Source: RFPI01 sp964398195
Lineage (GTDB): Bacteria; Pseudomonadota; Gammaproteobacteria; Burkholderiales; Methylophilaceae
Length of the DNA stretch: 64,000 bases
Direction: 5' to 3'
Assembly: GCA_964398195.1 (NCBI GenBank)
Contig: CAYNLW010000002.1
Span: 11,486 to 75,485, forward strand
In this document: in pieces, positions 44,163-52,060 of the stretch
Layout of the letters: every line of letters begins with the position of its first letter
Numbering within the stretch: the first letter of the stretch is position 1
Program-made: the position numbers and the translations under genes
Notes under the pieces: generated by a model
What the model saw: only the letters and a program-made list of their open reading frames with translations
The model's database searches: none
Told to the model about the DNA's origin: nothing

Positions 44163-44891
44163 ATGTCTATCACTAATAAATTGCCGAAAATTACCGACCC
44201 TGATGTATTGGGGCACTATCATACCGCACACGAGTCATGGCACGCTTTCGAGATTATGGCAGAATTTGTTAATGCCACCGAAGGCTTAAAAGAGATTACC
44301 CCTGCCGTGTCCATTTTTGGCAGCGCGCGCATCAAGCCGAATGACCCCTACTATCGCCTGACCGAACAAATCGCCCGCTTATTATCCGACGCTGGCTTTA
44401 GTGTGATTTCTGGTGGTGGCCCTGGCATTATGGAAGCGGCCAATAAAGGCGCTTATCCCGGCAAGTCGCCTAGCGTAGGGTTAAATATCGAATTGCCGCA
44501 CGAGCAAGTCAGCAATGCCTTTCAAGATATCAGCCAAAACTTTAAACACTTCTTTATGCGCAAGGTGATGTTCGTTAAATACGCCTCGGCCTATGTGGTA
44601 TTGCCCGGTGGCTTTGGCACCTTAGATGAATTGATGGAAGCGCTGACGCTGATTCAAACCGGCAAATCACGCAAGATTCCCATCATCTTAGTCGGCACAG
44701 AATTTTGGCAAGGCATGTTGCAATGGTTTACCGAGGTGTTGGTGCGCGACGGCATGATTAGCCCAGAAGATATGCACCTGATACAGCTTATCGACCAACC
44801 TAGCGAAATCGTCGCGGCTATCTTCAAACATTACGAAAACCGAGGCTTCGAGCTATCCGCGCAAGAACGCCGCAATCAGTTGTATCTATAG
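44163..44891 (+). CDS. LOG-family nucleotide 5'-monophosphate phosphoribohydrolase
   Basis: A 242-residue Rossmann-fold protein with the two LOG signatures, SGGGPGIMEAANKGAYPG near residue 85 and LPGGFGTLDELMEALTLIQ near residue 150. Such proteins are often misannotated as lysine decarboxylases; characterised members cleave nucleoside monophosphates, including cytokinin precursors. The substrate here is not known. GAGAAG lies 3 bases before the ATG. The promoter must overlap the start of the divergent polA. Confidence 0.9.
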   Translation: MSITNKLPKITDPDVLGHYHTAHESWHAFEIMAEFVNATEGLKEITPAVSIFGSARIKPNDPYYRLTEQIARLLSDAGFSVISGGGPGIMEAANKGAYPGKSPSVGLNIELPHEQVSNAFQDISQNFKHFFMRKVMFVKYASAYVVLPGGFGTLDELMEALTLIQTGKSRKIPIILVGTEFWQGMLQWFTEVLVRDGMISPEDMHLIQLIDQPSEIVAAIFKHYENRGFELSAQERRNQLYL

Positions 44892-44961
44892 TGATGGGTT
44901 TTTTTCGCTTTTTAGGCTGGCGGCTTTTTGCTAAAATGCAAGCATTCGTCTAGGGGATATT

Positions 44962-45330
44962 ATGAAAATCAATTCATTGTTGCAGCGCGTATGTTTTGTG
45001 TTGGCCTTATTGGCGTCTGCCAGTTGGTCAATGGCTGCCGAGAAACCCTCCTTCCCTGAAAATCTTGAGCCTTTGCCTGAAGCCTTGCCGCCACCCGGCG
45101 CTAGCGATGCTGAGCTAGAGGAGCCACAGGTCACCATTATCAAAAAGGGTGAAGACCAAGTGGAAGAATATCGTATGCATGGCGAGCTTTATATGATGAA
45201 AGTGACGCCAGCGCACGGTGTGCCTTATTACTTAATGCGCGAAGACCAAGATAGCGGTTGGTCGCGTATCGATAGCGGACCGGCCGCCATGCCGCCGGTA
45301 ATCCCCAAGTGGATACTGTTTAGGTTTTAA
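44962..45330 (+). CDS. Exported DUF2782-like protein
   Basis: A 122-residue protein with a signal peptide (about residues 1-25, ending SWSMAAEK), then a Pro/Glu-rich linker (LEPLPEALPPPGASDAELEE) and a compact domain. The core VTIIKKGEDQVEEYRMHGEL and the following YYLMREDQ resemble the DUF2782 family of betaproteobacteria, often near polA. The protein is predicted periplasmic; no function is known. I recall the family from similar gene neighbourhoods, so the assignment is moderate. Confidence 0.75.
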   Translation: MKINSLLQRVCFVLALLASASWSMAAEKPSFPENLEPLPEALPPPGASDAELEEPQVTIIKKGEDQVEEYRMHGELYMMKVTPAHGVPYYLMREDQDSGWSRIDSGPAAMPPVIPKWILFRF

Positions 45331-45336
45331 TCCCAT

Positions 45337-45363
45337 GCGCACTGAATTCAGTGCGCTTTTTTT
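45337..45363. terminator. Terminator with a perfect 20-bp palindrome
   Basis: GCGCACTGAATTCAGTGCGC (45337-45356) is a perfect palindrome with no separate loop, followed by seven T residues. As RNA it would fold with a small AATT loop, giving an intrinsic terminator for the DUF2782-like gene. thrB starts 29 bases later. Confidence 0.88.
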
Positions 45364-45391
45364 ATTTATTTAATTCACACTTACTTCAACT

Positions 45392-46366
45392 ATGTCTGTT
45401 TTTACCACGGTCAGCTTTGATGAATTAGCCAGCTGGCTGACACAATTTCCAGTCGGGGCGCTGAAATCATTTCAGGGTATCTCTGCGGGAATTACTAACA
45501 GCAATTACTTTGTTAGCACCGAGCAAGGGCGTTATGTGCTGACCTTGTTTGAACAGCATAGCCAACAAGAACTGCCCGCTTTCCTACAGTTAATGGCTTT
45601 TCTGGCGCAAGCTGGCTTGCCTTGCCCTATGCCGGTTAGCAGCCAATCCGGCGCTATGGTATTGCCACTCAACAACAAGCCTGCCAGCTTGGTCAGTTGC
45701 TTGCCGGGCAGTGATATCGAGCAGCCTAGCGTGGTGCATTGCCAACAAGTCGGGGAATTTCTAGCGCGTATGCATATTGCCGCACAACATTTCCCTCAGC
45801 CTTTGCCAGATACCCGTGATCAGGCCTGGTTCATACAAGTGCGTGACAAGATAGTCAAGCATTTGGCGGCGCCCGATGCTGCTTTGTTGACGCAGGTGTT
45901 TGACGCATTGCAAGAGGCAGATTTTTCAGCTTTGCCGCAAAGCATTATTCATGCGGATTTGTTTCGCGATAATGTGTTGATGCAAGGCGAGCGCATCGGT
46001 GGGGTGATAGATTTTTACTATGCGTGTCGTGGCCATTGTTTATATGACTTGGCCATTGCCGTGAATGACTGGTGTCATCAACATGGCCAGATAGACGCCG
46101 ACAAAGCGCGCGCTTTATTACAGGCTTATCACGCAGTGCGTGCGTTAAGCCCAGCAGAACAGCAGGCTTGGCCGCTGATGTTGCAAAAAGCTGCGCTACG
46201 CTTTTGGTTATCGCGTTTGCATGACGCTCTGTTCCCGGCGAGCGGCGAATTAACGCATGCCAAAGACCCGAATTACTTCAAAACAATATTACAATGGCAC
46301 TTGGCCACGCAGGCCACTACTAGTCAACTTTTATGGCCTGAGTCAGGTCTATCGTCATCAGCGTGA
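45392..46366 (+). CDS. thrB: Homoserine kinase, ThrB2/APH-fold type
   Basis: This enzyme phosphorylates homoserine for threonine synthesis. The 324-residue product has the aminoglycoside-phosphotransferase-like fold: FQGISAGITNSNYFVSTEQG for the nucleotide-binding lobe, SIIHADLFRDNVLM with the catalytic Asp, and GVIDFYYACRGHCLYDLAI. This is the type found in betaproteobacteria and unrelated to the GHMP-type E. coli ThrB. It is followed 19 bases later by a membrane protein gene, probably in one unit. Confidence 0.92.
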   Translation: MSVFTTVSFDELASWLTQFPVGALKSFQGISAGITNSNYFVSTEQGRYVLTLFEQHSQQELPAFLQLMAFLAQAGLPCPMPVSSQSGAMVLPLNNKPASLVSCLPGSDIEQPSVVHCQQVGEFLARMHIAAQHFPQPLPDTRDQAWFIQVRDKIVKHLAAPDAALLTQVFDALQEADFSALPQSIIHADLFRDNVLMQGERIGGVIDFYYACRGHCLYDLAIAVNDWCHQHGQIDADKARALLQAYHAVRALSPAEQQAWPLMLQKAALRFWLSRLHDALFPASGELTHAKDPNYFKTILQWHLATQATTSQLLWPESGLSSSA

Positions 46367-46385
46367 TGCTTAAGGAATCAAAACT

Positions 46386-47216
46386 ATGTTGAAAGATATC
46401 AAACTGGGTTATCAATGGGTCAAGCAAAGCTATGACCTATTCTTGCATCATCCCGGTAAATGGTTATTTCTTTCCCTGCAATATCTGCTGGTGTTTGTCT
46501 TAATGCCTATGCTGTTACTAGGCGCTATTGGCGCTTTGGTGAAGCAAGAGGCCGCGGTGTTTTGGTTAATTCTGGTCAGCGTTTTGGGCTTGGCCGTTTC
46601 CTTTAGTTGGCCGATTTTTACTTCTTTGGTGATAGGCGTATGTCGTGAAACGCATATGCAAAGACAGACCCCCATCAGCGAGGTGTTTAACAAGATACGT
46701 CCGCATTTAGGTCAGCTAGTGATGTTGGGGGTGTTGTTTTTTGCTTATCGTATGTTGATGCTGGCGTTCTTGCAGGGCGATATGCAGGGCTTGGAAGAAT
46801 GGCGCCAAGCTAATCCGCAACAAACCGATTTTCCGCTGATATTTTGGTGGCTGATGATTAAATTATTGGTACTACAAATCCCGCTGATTCTCGCTACTTG
46901 GTATTCGCCCTTATTGATTTCTTTCCAAGAGTTAAGCGTATTGCAGGCGATTCAACACAGCATTTGGGCAGCGCTTAAGAATCTGCTGTCCTTAATCAGT
47001 GCGTGGCTGTCGCTGACTTTCTTTGTGGTGTTATTAATGGCTTTGGTTGGCTTGCTGGTGGGGGTGATTGCTTTGTTATCGCCTATGCTAGGGCAGATTC
47101 TGGGTGAATTATTATTGTTGCTGGCTTTTCTAGTGGCTACCGCGTTTTTATTCTCGATACAGTACTTCAGCTATTTGTATATGTATTACCAGCGTACTGG
47201 TGAAACTCAGCAATAA
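46386..47216 (+). CDS. Polytopic membrane protein (BPSS1780-like)
   Basis: A 276-residue protein with about six hydrophobic spans and no enzymatic motif. The N-terminal IKLGYQWVKQSYDLFLHHPG and the general plan resemble the BPSS1780 family, typical of betaproteobacteria and commonly found between thrB and uvrD or polA. The role is unknown. It ends 36 bases from the end of the convergent uvrD. Confidence 0.72.
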   Translation: MLKDIKLGYQWVKQSYDLFLHHPGKWLFLSLQYLLVFVLMPMLLLGAIGALVKQEAAVFWLILVSVLGLAVSFSWPIFTSLVIGVCRETHMQRQTPISEVFNKIRPHLGQLVMLGVLFFAYRMLMLAFLQGDMQGLEEWRQANPQQTDFPLIFWWLMIKLLVLQIPLILATWYSPLLISFQELSVLQAIQHSIWAALKNLLSLISAWLSLTFFVVLLMALVGLLVGVIALLSPMLGQILGELLLLLAFLVATAFLFSIQYFSYLYMYYQRTGETQQ

Positions 47217-47252
47217 AATTTAGCCATCAAGCGACAGGCTTAAACCCTAGGC

Positions 47253-49427
47253 TTATGCCGCATCTAATTTGGCATATTCCAAGGCCAACCATTTCATGCC
47301 TTCGGCACCAAAATTAATCTGGATACGCAAGTCATCTGGGTTGCCTTCATAACTAACCACCACACCCTGACCAAATTTGGCATGGCGCACTGCTTGGCCA
47401 ATTTTCCACGGCAGCGACTGACTGCTGGCAGGGGCAGCAAGCGGCGCTGATGGGCTTTTCGTGCTGCGTTGATTGAGGCGCAATAATACCTGCTCAGGGA
47501 TTTCATCTAAAAAGCGCGAGCAAATGCCGTAACGGGTTTGGCCGTGCAACATACGGCTTTGCGCATAGCTCAGATACAGTCGTTGGCGGGCGCGGGTCAC
47601 CGCTACATACATCAGCCGGCGTTCTTCTTCTAGGCCTTGATGTTCGCTCATGCTGTTTTCGTGCGGGAATAAGCCTTCTTCCAAACCGCCGATAAACACG
47701 CATTGGAATTCCAAGCCTTTAGACGAGTGCACCGTCATCAGTTGCAAGGCTTGGTCGCCGGCTAGCGCTTGATGCTCGCCAGCTTCAAGGCTGGCAAAGG
47801 TGAGAAACTCAATCAGCCCTGAAGTATCGCCGTCTAAAGCGTCCTCATTGTTTTGGATAAAGGTCACCGCTGCGTTGATTAATTCGTCTAAGTTGGCGAT
47901 GCGTTCTTCGCCCTCTTTTTCTATCGCATAGTGATTGCGTAAGCCAGACAAAGAGGTCGCCAGCTCGGTCATTTCTGCCAAGCTCAGGCCATTGGCGTCT
48001 TCTTGCATATGTTTGACCAGCGCGACAAAGCCTTCTATGCCTTTACCCGGCCTGCCGTTACCGACTTTATTGACGGCGGCTTGCCATAAGCTGCAATTCT
48101 GCTCACGCGCAGCTTGTTGTAATTGCTCAAGGCTGCGAGCACCTATGCCACGGGCAGGAAAATTAATCACCCTTAACAAGGCCACATCGTCATTAGGATT
48201 GTTGATGAGCCGTAGATAGGCCATGGCGTGTTTTACTTCAGCGCGGTCAAAAAAGCGCAGCCCGCCATACACGCGATAGGGAATGCTGGCGGCAAATAGC
48301 GCGTGTTCAATCACCCGCGATTGCGCATTAGAGCGATACAGCACCGCCACATCATCTAAAGCGATACCGCTGTGTTGCAGATGGCGCACCTCTTGTACGA
48401 TAAAGTCGGCTTCTTCGATATCGTTATAAGCTTGATACACGCGCACCGGCTCGCCTTGTCCGGCGGCAGTCCACAGTTGTTTGCCCAAGCGTTGGCGGTT
48501 GTTGGCGATAATGGCGTTGGCAGCGTCTAGGATATGGCTTTGCGAGCGATAATTTTGCTCTAGCTTGACCAGATTTTTCACCTGAAAATCTTTTTCAAAA
48601 TCCAACATATTGCTTACCCGTGCGCCACGGAAAGCATAAATCGATTGGTCGTCATCGCCCACCGCAAAAATAGCATTGGGTGTGTCTTGCTGGCTAATGC
48701 CAGAGAGCAATTTCAGCCACTGATATTGCAAGCGATTGGTGTCTTGAAACTCGTCCACCAAGATATATTTAAAGCGCGCTTGATAGTGCTCACGCAAACT
48801 TTGTTCGCGCTGCAATAACTCATAACAACGCAATAACAGCTCAGCAAAATCCACCACCCCTTCGCGTTGGCACTGCCTGTCATATTCGTCATAAATCTCT
48901 TTGAGCTTTTGCGAATACGGGTCATACGCTTCTACTTGATGCGCTCTCAGGCCTTCTTCTTTGCAATGATTGATATAGCCCATGGCTTGTTTGGGGGGGA
49001 ATTTTTCATCATCGATATTCATCAGCTTAATCACCCGCTTGATAGCAGATAGCTGATCGGCGCTGTCCAGAATCTGAAAGGTAGCGGGCAAATTAGCCTC
49101 GCGGTGATGCGCGCGCAACAAGCGATTGCACAGCCCATGAAAAGTGCCTACCCACATACCACGGGTGTTAATTGGCAACATGGCGGTCAAGCGGGTGAGC
49201 ATTTCTTTGGCTGCTTTATTGGTAAACGTCACCGCCAGCAAGCCGCTGGGCGAGACTTGGCCAGTCGAGATTAACCATGCGATACGGGTGGTTAAGACGC
49301 GGGTTTTGCCGCTGCCGGCACCGGCTAAAATCAGCGCCGATACATAGGGCAGGGTGACCGCTTCTAGTTGTCTATCATTCAGACCTTGTAATAGCGCTTG
49401 TTTGGGTTGTAATACTTCGTTTGTCAT
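47253..49427 (-). CDS. uvrD: ATP-dependent DNA helicase UvrD/PcrA
   Basis: UvrD is a superfamily 1A 3'-5' helicase used in nucleotide excision and mismatch repair. The 724-residue product has the Walker A LAGAGSGKTRVLTTR, motif II ILVDEFQDTNRLQYQW and the C-terminal LMTVHSSKGLEFQCVF. The last part carries a tudor-like domain (GQAVRHAKFGQGVVVSYEGN). Length is normal. It is divergent from a small-RNA candidate starting about 180 bases upstream. Confidence 0.96.
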   Translation of the reverse strand: MTNEVLQPKQALLQGLNDRQLEAVTLPYVSALILAGAGSGKTRVLTTRIAWLISTGQVSPSGLLAVTFTNKAAKEMLTRLTAMLPINTRGMWVGTFHGLCNRLLRAHHREANLPATFQILDSADQLSAIKRVIKLMNIDDEKFPPKQAMGYINHCKEEGLRAHQVEAYDPYSQKLKEIYDEYDRQCQREGVVDFAELLLRCYELLQREQSLREHYQARFKYILVDEFQDTNRLQYQWLKLLSGISQQDTPNAIFAVGDDDQSIYAFRGARVSNMLDFEKDFQVKNLVKLEQNYRSQSHILDAANAIIANNRQRLGKQLWTAAGQGEPVRVYQAYNDIEEADFIVQEVRHLQHSGIALDDVAVLYRSNAQSRVIEHALFAASIPYRVYGGLRFFDRAEVKHAMAYLRLINNPNDDVALLRVINFPARGIGARSLEQLQQAAREQNCSLWQAAVNKVGNGRPGKGIEGFVALVKHMQEDANGLSLAEMTELATSLSGLRNHYAIEKEGEERIANLDELINAAVTFIQNNEDALDGDTSGLIEFLTFASLEAGEHQALAGDQALQLMTVHSSKGLEFQCVFIGGLEEGLFPHENSMSEHQGLEEERRLMYVAVTRARQRLYLSYAQSRMLHGQTRYGICSRFLDEIPEQVLLRLNQRSTKSPSAPLAAPASSQSLPWKIGQAVRHAKFGQGVVVSYEGNPDDLRIQINFGAEGMKWLALEYAKLDAA

Positions 49428-49602
49428 CTGGCTATTATCCCAGTTTTATGCCGTAAACGCTGAATTAGGCTAAGGAAAAAATGCTGCTTAAGACAAGGCA
49501 TTTTGCCGACTTTAAGATTCGCCAAAAAATAATCATTATATTTTTAAAAAAATATTCAACGCTTGGAACTTAAGCATATGCATAAACGTCTGAACCTGCA
49601 TG

Positions 49603-49710
49603 ATCAACGAGTTTTTATTTAGCTCGAGTGATCCCACGCTTTCCTCCCTGAGCGTGGTGCCTAATCAAATAGGCATTTGCCCCGATATCCCCTTATCGGG
49701 GCTTTTTTTT
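49603..49710 (+). ncRNA. Candidate small RNA with an anti-Shine-Dalgarno loop
   Basis: Three consecutive hairpins fill this gap. Hairpin 1 has a 7-bp stem (49634-49640 with 49651-49657) and the loop TTCCTCCCTG, which holds CCTCC, complementary to the Shine-Dalgarno sequence. Hairpin 2 pairs TGCCTA (49658-49663) with TAGGCA (49670-49675). Hairpin 3 has a 9-bp stem (49679-49687 with 49694-49702), the loop TCCCCT and eight T residues, a classical terminator. A weak 5' stem may begin at 49603. I recall a toxic small-RNA family of Betaproteobacteria with such a loop. No confident promoter is seen, so the 5' end is approximate. Confidence 0.72.
49679..49710 (+). terminator. Intrinsic terminator closing the small-RNA candidate
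   Basis: A perfect 9-bp stem, GCCCCGATA against TATCGGGGC, with a C-rich 6-base loop is followed by TTTTTTTT. No plus-strand protein gene lies within 2.4 kb upstream, because uvrD and thrB are not oriented to use it. It therefore implies a non-coding transcript starting in this gap. Confidence 0.88.
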
Positions 49711-49730
49711 GTCTGGGTTTTTTGGGCAAA

Positions 49731-49758
49731 AAAAATCCCGCCAGATGACGGGATTTTT
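49731..49758. terminator. Terminator after groEL
   Basis: AAAAATCCCG (49731-49740) pairs with CGGGATTTTT (49749-49758) around an 8-base loop, with a further A-run on the left. It ends the minus-strand groES-groEL transcript 29 bases after the groEL stop; on the plus strand it offers a back-up stop for the small RNA. Confidence 0.85.
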
Positions 49759-49786
49759 ATATTGCAGGATGCGCTTTAGCGCGACA

Positions 49787-51427
49787 TTACATCATGCCGC
49801 CCATACCGCCCATGCCCATATCGCCTGCTGGCATAGCTGGTGCATCTTCCTTAGGCAACTCAGCGACCATGCAGTCGGTGGTCAACATCAGACCTGCCAC
49901 AGAGGCTGCGTTTTGCAAGGCAGAACGGGTCACCTTAGTCGGATCCAATACACCCATTTCTACCATATCGCCATAAGTGTCATTGGAAGCATTAAAGCCA
50001 TAGTTGCCTTTACCTGCTTCAACATTATTCACTACCACAGATGGCTCAAGGCCAGCGTTGGCAACGATTTGACGTAGCGGTTCTTCGATCGCACGCAACA
50101 CGATTTTCACGCCCGCGTCTTGGTCTAGGTTGTCGCCTTTTACCTTGGCAATCGCTTCACGCGCACGAATCAAGGCCACACCGCCACCCGCTACAATGCC
50201 TTCTTCTACGGCTGCACGAGTAGCGTGTAATGCGTCTTCAACACGTGCTTTCTTCTCTTTCATTTCGATTTCTGTCGTAGCGCCTACCTTGATCACCGCA
50301 ACACCGCCGGCCAATTTGGCCACGCGCTCTTGCAGTTTTTCGCGGTCATAATCGCTAGTGGATTCTTCCACTTGCTTTTTGATTTGGTCGATACGCGATT
50401 TGATATTGCTTTCGTTGCCAGCGCCATCAATGATAATGGTGTTTTCTTTACCCACTTCTACGCGCTTGGCTTGGCCTAAGTCTTCTAGCTTGATGTTTTC
50501 TAGTTTCAAGCCTAATTCTTCAGCAATCACAGTGCCACCGGTCAAGATGGCGATATCTTCCAACATCGCTTTACGGCGGTCGCCGAAGCCAGGGGCTTTC
50601 ACCGCACAAGTCTTCAAGATGCCACGAATATTGTTCACCACCAAGGTCGCCAAGGCTTCGCCATCGATATCTTCCGCGATGATCAATAATGGACGACCGG
50701 CTTTAGCCACTTGTTCTAGGGCTGGCAACAAATCACGGATATTGGAAATTTTCTTGTCGTATAACAACACGAATGGGTTATCCAATAAGGCGATTTGACG
50801 CTCTTGGTTGTTAATAAAATAAGGTGACAAATAGCCACGATCGAATTGCATACCTTCTACCACGTCTAGCTCGTTTTGCAAGCCAGAGCCGTCTTCTACC
50901 GTAATCACGCCTTCTTTGCCTACTTTGTCCATGGCATCAGCGATGATTTGGCCGATAGAGCTATCGGAGTTGGCAGAGATAGAACCCACTTGGGCAATTT
51001 CCTTGCTGGTGGTGCAGGGTTTGGATTGTGTCTTGAGGTGCGCGACCGCTGCTTCAACGGCCTTGTCTATACCGCGCTTTAAGTCCATTGGGTTCATGCC
51101 AGCGGCAACCGATTTCATACCTTCGCGGATAATCGCTTGGGCTAATACAGTAGCGGTGGTGGTGCCATCACCGGCTACGTCAGAAGTCTTGCTAGCGACT
51201 TCTTTGACCATTTGTGCGCCCATATTTTCGAACTTATCTTTTAGCTCGATTTCTTTGGCAACGGATACCCCGTCCTTAGTAATGGTCGGTGCGCCATAAG
51301 CGCGTTCCAATACCACATTGCGGCCTTTAGGGCCTAGCGTTACCTTAACGGCATTAGCCAAAATATTGACACCATTGGTCATCTTGTGGCGAACGTCATC
51401 GCCAAAACGTACATCTTTAGCAGCCAT
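49787..51427 (-). CDS. groL: Chaperonin GroEL
   Basis: GroEL is the ATP-dependent 14-mer folding chamber. The 546-residue product begins MAAKDVRFGDDVRHKMTNG and has the ATP-binding GDGTTTATVLAQAI near residue 86 and the family signature AAVEEGIVAGGGVALIRA. It ends with the Gly-Met repeat GDMGMGGMGGMM. It lies 47 bases downstream of groES in the standard operon, under heat-shock control from the region upstream of groES. Confidence 0.98.
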   Translation of the reverse strand: MAAKDVRFGDDVRHKMTNGVNILANAVKVTLGPKGRNVVLERAYGAPTITKDGVSVAKEIELKDKFENMGAQMVKEVASKTSDVAGDGTTTATVLAQAIIREGMKSVAAGMNPMDLKRGIDKAVEAAVAHLKTQSKPCTTSKEIAQVGSISANSDSSIGQIIADAMDKVGKEGVITVEDGSGLQNELDVVEGMQFDRGYLSPYFINNQERQIALLDNPFVLLYDKKISNIRDLLPALEQVAKAGRPLLIIAEDIDGEALATLVVNNIRGILKTCAVKAPGFGDRRKAMLEDIAILTGGTVIAEELGLKLENIKLEDLGQAKRVEVGKENTIIIDGAGNESNIKSRIDQIKKQVEESTSDYDREKLQERVAKLAGGVAVIKVGATTEIEMKEKKARVEDALHATRAAVEEGIVAGGGVALIRAREAIAKVKGDNLDQDAGVKIVLRAIEEPLRQIVANAGLEPSVVVNNVEAGKGNYGFNASNDTYGDMVEMGVLDPTKVTRSALQNAASVAGLMLTTDCMVAELPKEDAPAMPAGDMGMGGMGGMM

Positions 51428-51474
51428 TGTTTTTTTCTCCTAAATAAAATTGCAAATTCAAATTGCGCTTGGGC

Positions 51475-51765
51475 TTAAGCCTCAACCACACCCATCAGGT
51501 CTTCTTCGCGCATCACCAATAATTCTTCGCCGTCCACTTTGACAGTCTGACCAGCGTATTTGCCAAACAACACCTTGTCGCCGACTTTGACATCTAGCGT
51601 AATTAATTTACCTGCATCATCTTTTTTGCCAGGACCTACTGCAATCACTTCACCTTGATCAGGCTTCTCGGCAGCGGTGTCTGGAATCACGATGCCGGCA
51701 GCAGTGGTGCGCATTTCTTCTAGGCGTCTAACGATCACGCGATCATGTAAAGGACGAATTTTCAT
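51475..51765 (-). CDS. groS: Co-chaperonin GroES
   Basis: GroES is the seven-membered lid of the GroEL chamber. The 96-residue product begins MKIRPLHDRVIVRRLEEMRT and has the mobile loop TTAAGIVIPDTAAEKP and the segment GKYAGQTVKVDGEELLVMRE. AAGGAGTTACTTC places a ribosome-binding site before the ATG. A CIRCE operator and a sigma-32-type promoter lie 60-115 bases upstream. Confidence 0.97.
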   Translation of the reverse strand: MKIRPLHDRVIVRRLEEMRTTAAGIVIPDTAAEKPDQGEVIAVGPGKKDDAGKLITLDVKVGDKVLFGKYAGQTVKVDGEELLVMREEDLMGVVEA

Positions 51766-51826
51766 TGAAGTAACTCCTTAAATTGGTTAACAGTAAATAG
51801 AGGGTTAAATTTTGAGAGGGCGCATT

Positions 51827-51853
51827 TTAGCACTCAACCTCATCGAGTGCTAG
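51827..51853 (-). promoter_or_regulatory. CIRCE operator upstream of groES
   Basis: TTAGCACTC (51827-51835), 9 bases, then GAGTGCTAG (51845-51853). Against the CIRCE consensus TTAGCACTC-N9-GAGTGCTAA only the last base differs. CIRCE is the binding site of the HrcA repressor, which is released on heat shock because it needs GroEL for activity. No hrcA is in this window, but its presence elsewhere is predicted. Confidence 0.95.
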
Positions 51854-51881
51854 TAATGGGGGTGGTAAAACCGATTTCAAG
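51854..51881 (-). promoter_or_regulatory. Sigma-32-type heat-shock promoter of groES-groEL
   Basis: Read on the minus strand, CTTGAAA (complement at 51875-51881), 13 bases, then CCCCATTA (complement at 51854-51861). This fits the sigma-32 consensus CTTGAAA-N11-15-CCCCATNT at 14 of 15 positions. It ends immediately before the CIRCE operator, so HrcA would block transcription right at the start site. Confidence 0.8.
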
Positions 51882-51905
51882 GGCTGCAATCGATTTTTTT
51901 ATATT

Positions 51906-51949
51906 TTTATGGCGTAAATGGCGATGCTTTATGGCGTAAATGGCGATGC
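51906..51949. repeat. Perfect 22-bp tandem duplication
   Basis: The 22-base unit beginning TTTATGGCGTAAATGG occurs twice head to tail (51906-51927 and 51928-51949) without a mismatch, and the first bases of a third copy (ATGGCG) follow after CC. It lies between the groES promoter and bioA. A perfect repeat suggests a recent slippage event. Confidence 0.9.
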
Positions 51950-52060
51950 CATGGCGCAGGCATTTGGGGCTTATGCCGAGTTAGGCGATAATTCAGGCTG
52001 AACATCCATTCATCAAGCATTATTCACCCAACATTGTTTAAGGAAGCGCGTTAAATCAGT

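Noticed and set aside
49428..49786. tRNA or 6S RNA gene in the uvrD-groEL gap
   Set aside because: No cloverleaf, no CCA-type end and no long imperfect helix; the structure fits a short sRNA instead.
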